A stretch of DNA of 64,000 bases, from contig CAKUIK010000001.1 of NCBI GenBank assembly GCA_934661005.1, positions 62,001 through 126,000 on the forward strand. Reading direction: 5' to 3'. The number at the start of each line of letters is the position of its first letter. Positions within the stretch are counted from its first letter, which is position 1. Shown here piece by piece: positions 25,134 through 34,109 of this stretch. A program made the position numbers and the translations under genes. The notes beneath the pieces are model-generated. The model was not told the DNA's origin. It searched no databases and worked only from the letters and a program-made list of their open reading frames with translations. This DNA comes from an uncultured Slackia sp. Its GTDB lineage: Bacteria > Actinomycetota > Coriobacteriia > Coriobacteriales > Eggerthellaceae.

Positions 25134-26126
25134 TTAACGCGCGTCCTTGCTTGCCAGACGGCCAAAGAAGCGGGCGAGCAGGTTGAATGCCAATATGCAC
25201 ACCATGAGCACCGCAGCGGCGCCACTTGAAACCGCATCCAAATCGGGCACCACGCCCTCGCTGTTGATCTTCCAAATATGCACCGCGAGCGTCTCGGCCG
25301 GACGGAACACATTCCACGGGCACGACGCACTCGAAAAGTCGAGGCTCGTGAAGTCAAGCATGGGCGCCGACTGGCCCGCTGTGTAAATAAGCGCCGCGGC
25401 CTCGCCGAACACGCGCCCCGCCGACAAAATGATGCCCGTGATAATGGCCGGCAACGCCGCAGGCAGCAGCACGTGGATGGTGGTCTCCCAACGGCTCGCG
25501 CCAAGCGCCAAACCGCCCTCGCGCTGATCGTTGGGAATCGCCTCGAGCGCCTGCTGAATCACGCGCACCAAAATAGGCAAGTTGAACATCGTGAGCGCCA
25601 AAGCACCCGACAAAATGCTGAAGCCCCAACCCATCTGCAGAACGAAGAACAAGAATCCGAACAAGCCAACAACGATGGAGGGCAACGACGAAAGCGCCTC
25701 GATGGCTGTTTTCACGAAATGCGTCAAACGATTTTTCGGCGCGTACTCGGTAAGATAAATCGCGCCGCCAAGCGCAATAGGCACCGAAATAAGCAGCGTG
25801 AGCACCAGCAGATAGAACGAGTTGAACAGCTCCGGACCAATGCCGCCGCCTTCTTTGAACTGCTCAGGTTTGCCCGTGAGGAAGCTCACGTCGAACAGCT
25901 TGCCCGCACCGCTCACCAAAATGTAGGCGATAAGCGAGAACAGCAGCACGCAAATAGCCGCCACAATGACGAACAGCACGCCCGTGGCGAATTTGTCTTG
26001 CAAGGCAATGCGACTCGCAAGCGCGTTTTCCGCCTTCGTGCCCTCCGTGCGCTTTGGCGAGCCTTGAGGAGCGCAAGCCCCGGCGGCACCCTGATCGGCA
26101 ACCGCTTCAACCGTATTAGCGACCAT
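25134..26126 (-). CDS. pstA: Phosphate ABC transporter permease PstA
   Basis: 330 residues with about six membrane helices. The permease EAA loop is ALEAIPNDQREGGLALGASRWETT (positions about 205-228), and GSARVFGEAAAL-type sequence (AGRVFGEAAALIYTAG) follows as in PstA. The N-terminal ~45 residues are a cytoplasmic Ala/Lys-rich extension. It pairs with PstC to form the inner-membrane channel for phosphate. The start overlaps the end of pstC by 11 nt, indicating translational coupling. Confidence 0.93.
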   Translation of the reverse strand: MVANTVEAVADQGAAGACAPQGSPKRTEGTKAENALASRIALQDKFATGVLFVIVAAICVLLFSLIAYILVSGAGKLFDVSFLTGKPEQFKEGGGIGPELFNSFYLLVLTLLISVPIALGGAIYLTEYAPKNRLTHFVKTAIEALSSLPSIVVGLFGFLFFVLQMGWGFSILSGALALTMFNLPILVRVIQQALEAIPNDQREGGLALGASRWETTIHVLLPAALPAIITGIILSAGRVFGEAAALIYTAGQSAPMLDFTSLDFSSASCPWNVFRPAETLAVHIWKINSEGVVPDLDAVSSGAAAVLMVCILAFNLLARFFGRLASKDAR

Positions 26127-27024
26127 TGGCGCTCAGGCCTCCTTTATGCTCGATGAAATGAATGACGGAGATGAACACGAACGACATCGCCAAAAGCAGC
26201 AAGGCGAGCGACCACAGCACATCGGAATACACCGTGCCCATCATCTCGTTGCCAATGCCCATGGTCAGCACGCTCGTGAGGGTTGACGCGGGAGTGAACA
26301 GGCCATCGGGCACCTGGGCGGCGTTGCCGATAACCATTTGCACGGCGAGCGCCTCGCCGAACGCGCGCGTCATGCCCAACACAACGGCGGTGCACAACGA
26401 GGGCATGGCGGCGCGCAACACCACATGCCAAATGGTTTGCCAACGACTCGCGCCCACGCCATAAGCGCCTTCGCGATACGCCTTCGGAACAGCGGTAAGC
26501 GCGTCGATGGAAAGCGACGTGATGGTGGGAAGAATCATTACGGCAAGCACGATCGAACCCGAGAAAATGCCAAAGCCCGTGGTATTCGACCAACTGCGGC
26601 ACCACGCAACAACAATCGTGAGGCCAATGAGGCCGTACACGACCGACGGAATGCCCACAAGCAGCTCAACTACCGGCTGAAACACGCTGCGACCGAACTT
26701 CGGCGATATTTCAACCACGAAAATGGCCGATCCGATTGCGAATGGCAGGGCAAGCAGCGTAGAGAGCAACGTGACCGAAAACGACCCGACGACCATGGGC
26801 AGAGCACCCACCGTAGGCGCGCCCGACGCATCGGTTTGGTGCGGGTTCCACGTGGTTCCCGTGAAAAACGCGGCGGGCGAAATGCCGTCAACAAAGAATG
26901 TGGCCAAACCATGCTGGGCGACCATAAACACCAGCGTTGCCACCAAGAGCACAATGAGCGTCACGCATGCGCCCGAGAGCGCACGGCCCACGTTGTCGAG
27001 TCGCTTTTTCGACAGAGATGCCAC
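26116..27024 (-). CDS. pstC: Phosphate ABC transporter permease PstC
   Basis: 302 residues, six predicted helices. The EAA loop is ALTAVPKAYREGAYGVGASRWQTI, and GMTRAFGEALAVQMVIGNA is characteristic of PstC. It lies downstream of pstS beyond a terminator/attenuator at 27120-27152, an arrangement that favours more binding protein than channel. Confidence 0.93.
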   Translation of the reverse strand: MASLSKKRLDNVGRALSGACVTLIVLLVATLVFMVAQHGLATFFVDGISPAAFFTGTTWNPHQTDASGAPTVGALPMVVGSFSVTLLSTLLALPFAIGSAIFVVEISPKFGRSVFQPVVELLVGIPSVVYGLIGLTIVVAWCRSWSNTTGFGIFSGSIVLAVMILPTITSLSIDALTAVPKAYREGAYGVGASRWQTIWHVVLRAAMPSLCTAVVLGMTRAFGEALAVQMVIGNAAQVPDGLFTPASTLTSVLTMGIGNEMMGTVYSDVLWSLALLLLAMSFVFISVIHFIEHKGGLSANGR

Positions 27025-27119
27025 TGCTTTAAAACCTGCCTTTCAAATCTATGCGGGTCCAAGCCGAACCGAACAGGCGCCGATTCGGCATCACGCCCTT
27101 AAACTTGCGCCGAATGCGC

Positions 27120-27152
27120 AAAAAGCCCGACCGCGCCACGTGCGGCCGGGCT
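27120..27152 (-). terminator. Terminator/attenuator between pstS and pstC
   Basis: Minus strand AGCCCGGCCGC and GCGGTCGGGCT (27152-27142 and 27134-27124) form an 11-bp stem followed by TTTTTGCGC. It starts 14 nt after the pstS stop. Confidence 0.85.
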
Positions 27153-27165
27153 GAGTTTTCGCCGC

Positions 27166-28113
27166 TTAGAGCTTGGTCACGTTGCCATCGGCGTCGCGGG
27201 AAACCTTCATGCCAGAAACGGAGATGTAGCCGTTTTCGGAAACCAGGCTGCCCTGTACCTCGTCGCTCATCATGAAGTCGATGAACGCCTGGGTGGCCTC
27301 ATCGGCCTCTTTGGCGGTGTACATGTGCTCGTAAGCCCAAATCTTCCAATCGTTGGTCTCGACGGTAGAGGCCCCAGGCTTCACGCCATCGACAGAAAGC
27401 GCCTTGATGCTGCTGTCGTAGTAAGAAAACGCCAGGTAGGAAATCGCGCCCGGAGTGTCTTTGACCATCTTGGCAGCGGTGCCCGAAGAATCCTGTTCCT
27501 GGGGCTTGAAGCTGTCGGGCACCTTGGTGCCGTTGAGCACGGCCTTCTCGAACACCGCGCGCGTGCCGGAGCCAGAAGCGCGATTGATGACGGTGATGGC
27601 GAGATCTTGGCCGCCAACTTCTTTCCAGTTGGTGATTTCGCCCGTGAAAATCTTCTTCAAATCGTCCATCGCAATGTCGTCGATGGAGACTTCGCTGTTC
27701 ACAACGGGACCCATGCCCACAACGCACACCTTGTTGTCGGTGAGCTTTTCCGCGTCGGACTTGTTGTCGAGCTTCTCTTCGGCGAACACGTCGGAGTTGC
27801 CGATTTGCACGGCGCCCTGCACGATTTGCGTAATGCCCTGGCCAGAGCCACCGCCCTGAACGGTGATGGTGACGCCAGAATTTTTGGCCTGGAACTTTTC
27901 GGCCGCTGCCTCGACGAGCGGCTGCAGCGCGGTAGAGCCGACGGCGGTGATGGAGCCCGTGAGCGCCTTGGCCTCGGTCGTCGCGGCGGCATTATCGCTC
28001 GAGCCAGAATTGGAATTGCTCGAGCATCCAACCAAGTCGCCCAAACCGGCAAGAATAACGGTGCTGCCCGCAACGGTGAGGAAGCGGCGGCGGCTCATGG
28101 AGTAGTTTTGCAT
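27166..28113 (-). CDS. pstS: Phosphate-binding lipoprotein PstS
   Basis: 315 residues from the ATG at 28113 (AAAGGA upstream). The N-terminus has a twin-arginine-like SRRRFLTVAG, then a hydrophobic stretch ending in the lipobox LVGC, followed by a Ser/Asn-rich linker. The mature part matches PstS: GSTALQPLVEAAAEKF (phosphate loop), VQGGGSGQGITQIVQGAVQIGNSD, and INRASGSGTRAVFEKAVL. It captures phosphate at the outer face of the membrane. An 11-bp periodic repeat (28171-28199) lies 58-86 nt upstream and is probably bound by the PhoP-like regulator encoded in the same cluster. Confidence 0.95.
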   Translation of the reverse strand: MQNYSMSRRRFLTVAGSTVILAGLGDLVGCSSNSNSGSSDNAAATTEAKALTGSITAVGSTALQPLVEAAAEKFQAKNSGVTITVQGGGSGQGITQIVQGAVQIGNSDVFAEEKLDNKSDAEKLTDNKVCVVGMGPVVNSEVSIDDIAMDDLKKIFTGEITNWKEVGGQDLAITVINRASGSGTRAVFEKAVLNGTKVPDSFKPQEQDSSGTAAKMVKDTPGAISYLAFSYYDSSIKALSVDGVKPGASTVETNDWKIWAYEHMYTAKEADEATQAFIDFMMSDEVQGSLVSENGYISVSGMKVSRDADGNVTKL

Positions 28114-28170
28114 GATGTGCGTTCCTTTCGGATGATGGTTCCCTTCCATAGGCTCACATCTTGAAGGGCG

Positions 28171-28199
28171 CGCGTCATGCGCACGTCAGGGCAACGTCA
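28171..28199 (-). promoter_or_regulatory. Candidate PHO box upstream of pstS
   Basis: Three copies of CGTCA (28173-28177, 28184-28188, 28195-28199) are spaced exactly 11 bp apart; on the coding strand they read TGACG. An 11-bp direct repeat is the normal footprint of OmpR/PhoB-family activators. Confidence 0.6.
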
Positions 28200-28245
28200 A
28201 AGACGGGTAAAGCATCCCGAACCAATCGGCCGCCTCCCCAAATAG

Positions 28246-28284
28246 CAAAAACCCGTTAAACGCTGCGGGCGCTTAACGGGTTTT
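28246..28284 (-). terminator. Terminator after phoR
   Basis: ACCCGTTAA/TTAACGGGT with inner pairs, T tract on the minus strand. A near-identical hairpin lies at 57216-57250. Confidence 0.85.
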
Positions 28285-28297
28285 CAAGACTGATAGG

Positions 28298-29776
28298 CTA
28301 TTTCGCCGGAAAGTGCACTTCGATTATCGTGCCTTGAGGATCATTTCCCATCACGGTGATTCTCGCTCCGTGCACTTGAGCGGCATGCTTGACAATGGCA
28401 AGCCCCAATCCACTCCCGCCCGTTTCCTTCGAGCGACTTTCGTCAACGCGGAAGAAACGCTCGAATACGCGTTCACGAAGCTCGGGCGGAATGCCGATGC
28501 CCGTATCGCTCATGCGCACAACGGCCGACCCATCGGCCGCACCGATAATCGAGACCCGCGCACGGCCTCCCTCGACGTTGTAGCGAATCGCGTTCTCGAC
28601 CAGGTTGCGTACCATCTCACTCAAGATTTGCGTATTGCCGCGCACAATCACGGGCTCATTGCCGCTGCGTTCGACCTCGCACGAGAGAGACACCGCATGG
28701 TCCTCGGCATAGGGACGCAGGCGCTCGCATGCGTCATTGGCAAGAGATTCGAGCGAGACCGCCTGATTCATGTCGACGCCCAAATCATCGCCCGACGTTC
28801 CGTCTTTCCCCATGTCGTCAAGTTTCGAGAGCGAAATAATATCATCGACCATGCTGCGCATGCGTTGCGATTCGCTGTGGATGGTATGCGCGAACGATTT
28901 CACGTCTTCGTCTTTCGCAATGCCAGCGGCGATGATTTCCGCATAGCCCGAAATAACCGTGAGGGGCGTCTTGAGCTCGTGCGACACGTTCGCCGTATAT
29001 TGACGCCGCTCGCTCGCCTGAGCTTCGAGGCGCTTATGCTGAGCGTCGAGGCGCGTGAGCAAGGGGGTGAGCTCGACTGGAGCTTCCGATTCGAGGGGTC
29101 GGTCCAAATCGATTCGCATAAGATCAGCCGAAATCACCTGCGCCAAAAACCGCGACCCCACGGCGGCGGAAACAAGCGCGAGCGCCACAACGATGGCGCA
29201 CGGCCCCAGCATATGGAGCATCATGCCCCACACGCTCGATTGGGTCGTGGCGAAGCGAAGCACGTCGTCGTTGTAGAGGCGAATCGAATGATAGAGCGTG
29301 ACTTCTTGCAAGGTTTCAGAATAACGGCCCGCGCTGCTTTCGCCGTTGATTTCCGCCTGGACGAATTCAGGGCGCCCAGCATGGCTCTCGAGTGTCGACA
29401 CATCGGCCACATCGTTGTCGAACAGCACCGTGCCATCGCTCGATATAAGCGTAATGCGCATATCTCCGCCCATAAGCGTCGCCTGCTCATCGAGGAAGTC
29501 GACCAAATCGTCGCCATTGAGCTGGGCTTCGTCGATATACGAGGCGAAGCGATGGGATTCGTCGGTAATTCCGTCGGAAGCACGAGAATCAAGCACGGCA
29601 TACGACGCGGCCGCGAAGGCGGCAACGCACACGAGCGCCACCGCCGTGGTTGCCACCATAATGGCGGCCGCCGCGTTATGGGCGAGCGAGCGATGCGCGA
29701 AAGGGCGCAGGCGCCTCGTGCGCTTCTTGTTTTCGGGAGATGGTTTTTCCTCGTCGGAAACCGCGGTTACCACCAT
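28298..29776 (-). CDS. phoR: PhoR-like sensor histidine kinase
   Basis: 492 residues with two membrane helices (about 36-62 and 185-210) around an extracytoplasmic sensor domain. Then come a HisKA domain with HELKTPLTVISGYAEI (catalytic His), the N box in LVENAIRYN, DTGIGIPPE (G1), FERFFRVDESRSKETGGSGLGLAI (G2). It is 7 nt downstream of its regulator and inside the pst cluster, so phosphate sensing is the likely role. A terminator follows. Confidence 0.9.
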   Translation of the reverse strand: MVVTAVSDEEKPSPENKKRTRRLRPFAHRSLAHNAAAAIMVATTAVALVCVAAFAAASYAVLDSRASDGITDESHRFASYIDEAQLNGDDLVDFLDEQATLMGGDMRITLISSDGTVLFDNDVADVSTLESHAGRPEFVQAEINGESSAGRYSETLQEVTLYHSIRLYNDDVLRFATTQSSVWGMMLHMLGPCAIVVALALVSAAVGSRFLAQVISADLMRIDLDRPLESEAPVELTPLLTRLDAQHKRLEAQASERRQYTANVSHELKTPLTVISGYAEIIAAGIAKDEDVKSFAHTIHSESQRMRSMVDDIISLSKLDDMGKDGTSGDDLGVDMNQAVSLESLANDACERLRPYAEDHAVSLSCEVERSGNEPVIVRGNTQILSEMVRNLVENAIRYNVEGGRARVSIIGAADGSAVVRMSDTGIGIPPELRERVFERFFRVDESRSKETGGSGLGLAIVKHAAQVHGARITVMGNDPQGTIIEVHFPAK

Positions 29777-29783
29777 AGATGGC

Positions 29784-30497
29784 CTACGCCTTCAGGCGAT
29801 AGCCCACGCCACGCACCGTTTCGATATATGCGGACGCTTCGGGGCACGCCTCGGAAAGCTTCTTGCGAAGCGTTTGCACATGGGCGTCGACCGTACGGGT
29901 TTCGCCAGCGATGCTGTAGCCCCATACGCGATCGAGCAGCAAATCGCGCGACACCACGATGCCGCGATTCTCCATGAGATAGCGCAGCATCTCGAATTCC
30001 TTATGCGTGAGCTGCACCTCCACACCACCTGCAGCTACCTGATAGCGCGCAACGTTCAAGTGAATGGGACCGGCCTCGAGCGCGTCTTCGTCGCCGACAG
30101 CGCCCGTCTCGCGCTGACCCGCCTTAACATCGCGCTCATGGCGGCGCAGCAACGCATTCACACGCGAGATGAGCTCCATCATTCCGAAGGGCTTCGCCAG
30201 ATAGTCATCGGCGCCCGCATCAAGACCGCAAACCGTATCGAACTCGGTCGACTTCGCGGTAAGCATCATGATGGGAACGTTGGCAGTGCGCGAATCGGCG
30301 CGCAGGCGCTTAAGCACGGAAATGCCGTCTTCGTCGGGGAGCATTACGTCGAGAAGGAACAAATCGGGCACCTCGCCCGCAAGCGCGACGTCCATCTCGG
30401 ACGCGCGCGAGAACCCGCGCGTCGCATGGCCCGTTTGCTCGAGCGTATAGAGCGCCAGGTTTCGAATTTGTTCATCATCCTCGAGGTAATAGATCAT
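29784..30497 (-). CDS. phoP: PhoP/RegX3-like response regulator (OmpR family)
   Basis: 237 residues. The receiver domain has the acidic pocket at YYLEDDEQ, phospho-accepting Asp in LFLLDVMLPDEDG (~55), Thr in MLTAKS and Lys in DDYLAKPFG. The C-terminal winged helix is of OmpR type (LTHKEFEMLRYLMENRGIVVSR to TVDAHVQTLRKKL). Its ATG overlaps the phoU stop by 4 nt. It probably activates pstS through the 11-bp repeats at 28171-28199. Confidence 0.92.
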   Translation of the reverse strand: MIYYLEDDEQIRNLALYTLEQTGHATRGFSRASEMDVALAGEVPDLFLLDVMLPDEDGISVLKRLRADSRTANVPIMMLTAKSTEFDTVCGLDAGADDYLAKPFGMMELISRVNALLRRHERDVKAGQRETGAVGDEDALEAGPIHLNVARYQVAAGGVEVQLTHKEFEMLRYLMENRGIVVSRDLLLDRVWGYSIAGETRTVDAHVQTLRKKLSEACPEASAYIETVRGVGYRLKA

Positions 30498-31153
30498 CCG
30501 AGAACCTCTCCTTTATAACGGCCAGTTAGTGCGTATTCTACCCATTCGGCGATGTTTTGGGCATGGTCGCCCACTCGTTCAAGATATTTTGCGAGCATGA
30601 GCGCCTCAACGAGGTTCGACGCGACGCCGCCCTCGCCCTGAATGCCCCGCACCACATCGGCTTTCACGCTTTCAAAAAGGGCGTCGATTCGCGCGTCTTC
30701 GCCAATGGTCGCACGAGCTCGCTCGGCGTCGCGCTCCACGAACGCCTCGGTGGCGTCGTGCAGAATCATGCAAGCTCGATCGCCCATCTCGCGCAGGTGC
30801 GCCGAAAGCTCGCTGCCGAGTTTGCCCTGCAAGGTAAGCGCGATTTCGGCGACATCGGTCGCCTGGTCGCCAATGCGCTCCAAGTCGCCCGCGATTTTAA
30901 GGGCGGCCGACACGCGATGCAAATCGGTCGCGACAGGCTGCTGCGTGAGCAAAAGCTTCACGCACAATCCCTCAACCTCGCGCTCCTGGTGGTCGATGTC
31001 GTCGTCTCCATCGATTACCGCATTCGCCGCTTCGACGTCGCGAGCGGCAAGCGCGGCAATGCTTGCACGCAGCGCGTCTTCCGTCGACGATGCCATAACC
31101 AACAGCTGGGCATCGAGCAGTTGCAGTTGAGAATCCAATACCGTGCGTGCCAT
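30494..31153 (-). CDS. phoU: Phosphate signalling protein PhoU
   Basis: 219 residues made of two homologous three-helix bundles, the PhoU repeat. Each has the metal-binding E/D-x3-D type pattern, visible in LERIGDQATDVAEIAL and LERVGDHAQNIAEWVEY. It links the Pst transporter to the kinase and represses the regulon when phosphate is plentiful. It lies 3 nt after pstB. Confidence 0.95.
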   Translation of the reverse strand: MARTVLDSQLQLLDAQLLVMASSTEDALRASIAALAARDVEAANAVIDGDDDIDHQEREVEGLCVKLLLTQQPVATDLHRVSAALKIAGDLERIGDQATDVAEIALTLQGKLGSELSAHLREMGDRACMILHDATEAFVERDAERARATIGEDARIDALFESVKADVVRGIQGEGGVASNLVEALMLAKYLERVGDHAQNIAEWVEYALTGRYKGEVLG

Positions 31154-31156
31154 GGC

Positions 31157-31927
31157 TTAGCCGAACCTTCCCGTGATGTAGTCTTCCGTGCGTTTGTCGC
31201 TGGGGCAGTCGAAAAGGGTCTTGGTGTCGTCGAACTCAACCAGGTCACCAAGCAGGAAAAACGCGCATTTGTCGCTCACGCGCGCAGCTTGCTGCATGTT
31301 GTGGGTCACCATGACGACCGTATAATCCCGCTTGAGTTCGATAGCGAGCTCCTCGATACGCCCCGTGGAAATAGGGTCGAGGGCACTCGTCGCCTCGTCC
31401 ATGAGCAGCACCTCCGGCTCAACCGCAAGCGCGCGAGCGATGCACAAGCGCTGCTGCTGGCCGCCTGAAAGCGCGAGGGCGCTTTTCTTCAGACGATCTT
31501 TCACTTCGTCGAAAATCGCAGCCTTGCGAAGTGCGGTTTCGACAATTTCATCGAGTTCGGCTTTGCCCTTGATGCCATGGGTTCGCGGGCCGAATGCCAC
31601 ATTGTCGTACACGCTCATAGGGAACGGGTTCGCCTTCTGGAACACCATGCCAACGCGCTTGCGAAGCAGGTTGACGTCGGTTTCCTTGCTGTAGAGCTCT
31701 TCCCCATCGAGCTTAATCGAGCCCTCGACCCGGCAACCTTCAATGGTGTCGTTCATGCGATTCAAACAACGCAGGAAGGTCGATTTTCCGCAGCCCGACG
31801 GGCCGATGAATGCGGTTATTTGATTGCGCGGCATGTCCATTGTTATGTCGTGAAGCGCATGGAACGCGCCATAGTACAAATCGAGGTCTGAAACCGCGAT
31901 TTTCGTCTCATTTGAAGCCTCGGCCAC
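31157..31927 (-). CDS. pstB: Phosphate ABC transporter ATPase PstB
   Basis: 256 residues from a GTG at 31927 (GAAAGGGC upstream). Walker [12 protein letters not shown], signature LSGGQQQRL, Walker [13 protein letters not shown], and the PstB-typical [18 protein letters not shown] are present. It is the first gene of the cluster, so the order pstB-phoU-phoP-phoR-pstS-pstC-pstA is the reverse of the usual pstSCAB-phoU arrangement. Confidence 0.96.
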   Translation of the reverse strand: MAEASNETKIAVSDLDLYYGAFHALHDITMDMPRNQITAFIGPSGCGKSTFLRCLNRMNDTIEGCRVEGSIKLDGEELYSKETDVNLLRKRVGMVFQKANPFPMSVYDNVAFGPRTHGIKGKAELDEIVETALRKAAIFDEVKDRLKKSALALSGGQQQRLCIARALAVEPEVLLMDEATSALDPISTGRIEELAIELKRDYTVVMVTHNMQQAARVSDKCAFFLLGDLVEFDDTKTLFDCPSDKRTEDYITGRFG

Positions 31928-32040
31928 GAGCGCCCTTTCTTCCCGAATTAAAACCGAGAAGAGACTTTACGGGTGGGCGGCATGCTCGACGTTAGGCGTT
32001 TGCAAAGTTTGCGTAAAGAAGGGAGATGAGCGACCGTAAT

Positions 32041-32184
32041 GCGCCCCGCATCGGGAACCGTCCGCCATGAATGCCCGCTCGGCTACCGGCCGCTTCGCGG
32101 CCTATGCGCCTCGCTCCGGTTTCCCGTCTTAATAAAATTTGAGAAACCGAGCATTCATCGCGGACGGTTCCCGATGCGGCGCGC
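32041..32184 (+). repeat. Structured intergenic repeat, copy 1
   Basis: Outer arms 32041-32082 and 32147-32184 are inverted repeats with an exact 20-bp core (GCGGACGGTTCCCGATGCGG and complement) and shorter matching flanks. The interior carries GGCTACCGGCCGCTTCGC followed by GGCCTATGCGCC, then a second hairpin CGGTTTC/GAAACCG around an AT-rich loop. A second copy at 38189-38338, in opposite orientation, shares the interior but not the arm sequence. It occupies most of the 313-nt gap between folD and pstB. Confidence 0.75.
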
Positions 32185-32240
32185 AAACATTCACTGCGTT
32201 CATCTTGAATCGCTAGCAAAACAGCGAGCATTTAACATGT

Positions 32241-33089
32241 TTAGCAGGTTTTTTCGGCAGCTTCGACCACATGCTTCATGAGCATGCTCGTGGTTACGCC
32301 GCCGATGCCGCGCGGAACAGGCGTGATAGCATCGACTATCGGCTCAATCGCGTCGAAATCGGCGTCGCCGCACAGGTTGCCCGCCTCATCAACGTTAATG
32401 CCCACGTCGAGCACCACCTGGCCAGGATGGAAGAAATCACGGCCATACGCTTTTGCGCGGCCCGTGGCAAGAATCACAACATCGCCCTTGCGCACAATGG
32501 CAGGAAGGTTGCTCGTACGCGAGTGGCACGTGGTTACCGTCGCGTGGCGATCGAGCAAAAGCACGCTCACCGGCTTGCCAACGACCAAACTGCGGCCAAC
32601 GACAACCACGCGCTTGCCCGCAATGGGAATATCGTACGCGTCGAGCATCTCGATACACGCCGCCGCCGTGCACGGAGCGTAACCCGGGCCCCGGCCCGTG
32701 AATACCGCAGCCATGGACCCGCGACCAATGCCGTCAACGTCTTTCGCGGGATCGAGCGCATCGCAAATAGCCTCTTCATCGAACTGCTCGGGCAGCGGGC
32801 GGAACATAAGGCAGCCGTGAATCGACGGGTCGGCGTTCACCCAGGCGATAACATCCATGAGCTCTTCTTGGGATGCGTTTTCTGGAAGCGTGATGGTACG
32901 CGCACGAATACCCAGGCCAGCGGCTCGCTTGAGCGCCGTGCGCTCATAGGCCAAGTCGTCGGGGCGCGCGCCTACGCGAACAATCGCAAGACCGGGCTTC
33001 ACGCCACGCTCTTCAAGCGCGGCGATGCGACCCTTCAATTCTTCTCGCAGACTATCGATAACGGGCTTTCCCAAAAGCAATTTCGCCAT
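32241..33089 (-). CDS. folD: Methylene-THF dehydrogenase / methenyl-THF cyclohydrolase
   Basis: 283 residues from the ATG at 33089. FolD motifs are present: RVGARPDDLAYERTALKRA (the usual 'S-x-x-Y-x-x-x-K' region, with Tyr and Lys conserved), LPEQFDEEAICDALDPAKDVDG, VVVVGRSLVVGKPVSVLLL (NADP loop) and ITPVPRGIGGVTTSMLM. With fhs and fchA upstream on the same strand it interconverts one-carbon units on tetrahydrofolate. A terminator sits between fchA and folD. Confidence 0.94.
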   Translation of the reverse strand: MAKLLLGKPVIDSLREELKGRIAALEERGVKPGLAIVRVGARPDDLAYERTALKRAAGLGIRARTITLPENASQEELMDVIAWVNADPSIHGCLMFRPLPEQFDEEAICDALDPAKDVDGIGRGSMAAVFTGRGPGYAPCTAAACIEMLDAYDIPIAGKRVVVVGRSLVVGKPVSVLLLDRHATVTTCHSRTSNLPAIVRKGDVVILATGRAKAYGRDFFHPGQVVLDVGINVDEAGNLCGDADFDAIEPIVDAITPVPRGIGGVTTSMLMKHVVEAAEKTC

Positions 33090-33181
33090 GGTAATTCTTT
33101 CTTCTTTCACGATGCATATAACGCGGAAACCGAGTTGGCGAAGCGGCGAGGCGTCCAAACACCGCAATCCAAGACTTCGCC

Positions 33182-33211
33182 AAAAAAATACCCGTCATTA
33201 TTCGCGACGGG
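33182..33211 (-). terminator. Terminator between fchA and folD
   Basis: CCCGTC (33191-33196) and GACGGG (33206-33211) form the stem; minus-strand TATTTTTTT follows. Confidence 0.75.
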
Positions 33212-33238
33212 CATTCTGAAATCATACGCTATCCGCGG

Positions 33239-33853
33239 TTATTTAATGGCAGCAGCTACTTTATCGTAAATCGCCTGAGCCGCATCGCACGGCAGCGTTA
33301 AAAGTTGCGCACATTCCTCATTGAACGCGGCAGCCTGGGCCGCATCGTCCATGAGATTCGTGTTGATATGCACGTTGAGCGCCGCCGCCTGCAGGGCCCC
33401 TTTCGCCAAGATAGCCGAAGCACCCACATCGGAAAGCACGAGCTTGCTCGCATTGTTTGCGAGGAATTCATCCGCCTCGATCACGCTCGCGCACACACGC
33501 ATGATGCGCAGCGGAACCTCGCACGCGCCCACAAGTGCCGCTTGCTCGGCAGCGTGGCGCGCGGCCTTTTCTTCCTCGGTCGCACGCGGAAGCTTCCATG
33601 TGGCCGCAAGCTGGGAAAACGCTTCGGCGTCTTCGTCGATGAGCTCGAACAAACGAGCTCGCGCCGCGTCAAGACTGGCGACCGACGCGCGCATGTCGTC
33701 GGCAATATCGGCGAACTTCGGCTTTCCCGCCGTAATGTTTCCCACCATGGCACCAAGGGCCGCGGCGAGCGCGCCCGCATACGCCGCGCCACCGCCGCCG
33801 CCAGGCACGGGACTGGCAGAAGCCAATTCATCAACAAATTCAGTGTTCACCAT
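33239..33853 (-). CDS. fchA: Methenyl-THF cyclohydrolase (formiminotransferase-cyclodeaminase C-domain family)
   Basis: 204 residues of the FTCD_C all-helical fold. SASPVPGGGGGAAYAGALAA matches the conserved N-terminal glycine-rich motif, and TNLMDDAAQAAAFN the family's C-terminal part. As a single-domain protein beside fhs and folD it is best called FchA, cyclising formyl-THF to methenyl-THF. Cyclodeaminase activity is the alternative. Confidence 0.85.
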   Translation of the reverse strand: MVNTEFVDELASASPVPGGGGGAAYAGALAAALGAMVGNITAGKPKFADIADDMRASVASLDAARARLFELIDEDAEAFSQLAATWKLPRATEEEKAARHAAEQAALVGACEVPLRIMRVCASVIEADEFLANNASKLVLSDVGASAILAKGALQAAALNVHINTNLMDDAAQAAAFNEECAQLLTLPCDAAQAIYDKVAAAIK

Positions 33854-33864
33854 GAAGCATCCTC

Positions 33865-33951
33865 AATGGGCCGAAAGGCCATCCCCGCGGCCCATTTTCA
33901 AACGAGTTCCAAATAACAAGGAACGGGCCAAAGGAGCAGCCCCTTTGACCC
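33865..33951 (-). promoter_or_regulatory. Two hairpins between fhs and fchA
   Basis: AATGGGCCG/CGGCCCATT (33865-33896) ends just before the fchA ribosome-binding site. GGG-C-CAAAGG pairs with CCTTTG-A-CCC (33925-33951). Neither has a good T tract. The rest of the 34-109 nt up to fhs shows nothing I can assign. Confidence 0.45.
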
Positions 33952-34109
33952 ATTAAAAACCCAGGTCGAGCAAAAGCCGGCGAGCACGGGTTTGCCAAGC
34001 GCGATTCGGGCGAAAGCAAGGCAATACGCAACTTCGATACGCGAGCCACAGCCTGAGCCCGAAGAGCGCCGACGGAACCCAGCGCGGCATCGGCATAGGG
34101 GCCCACTTG

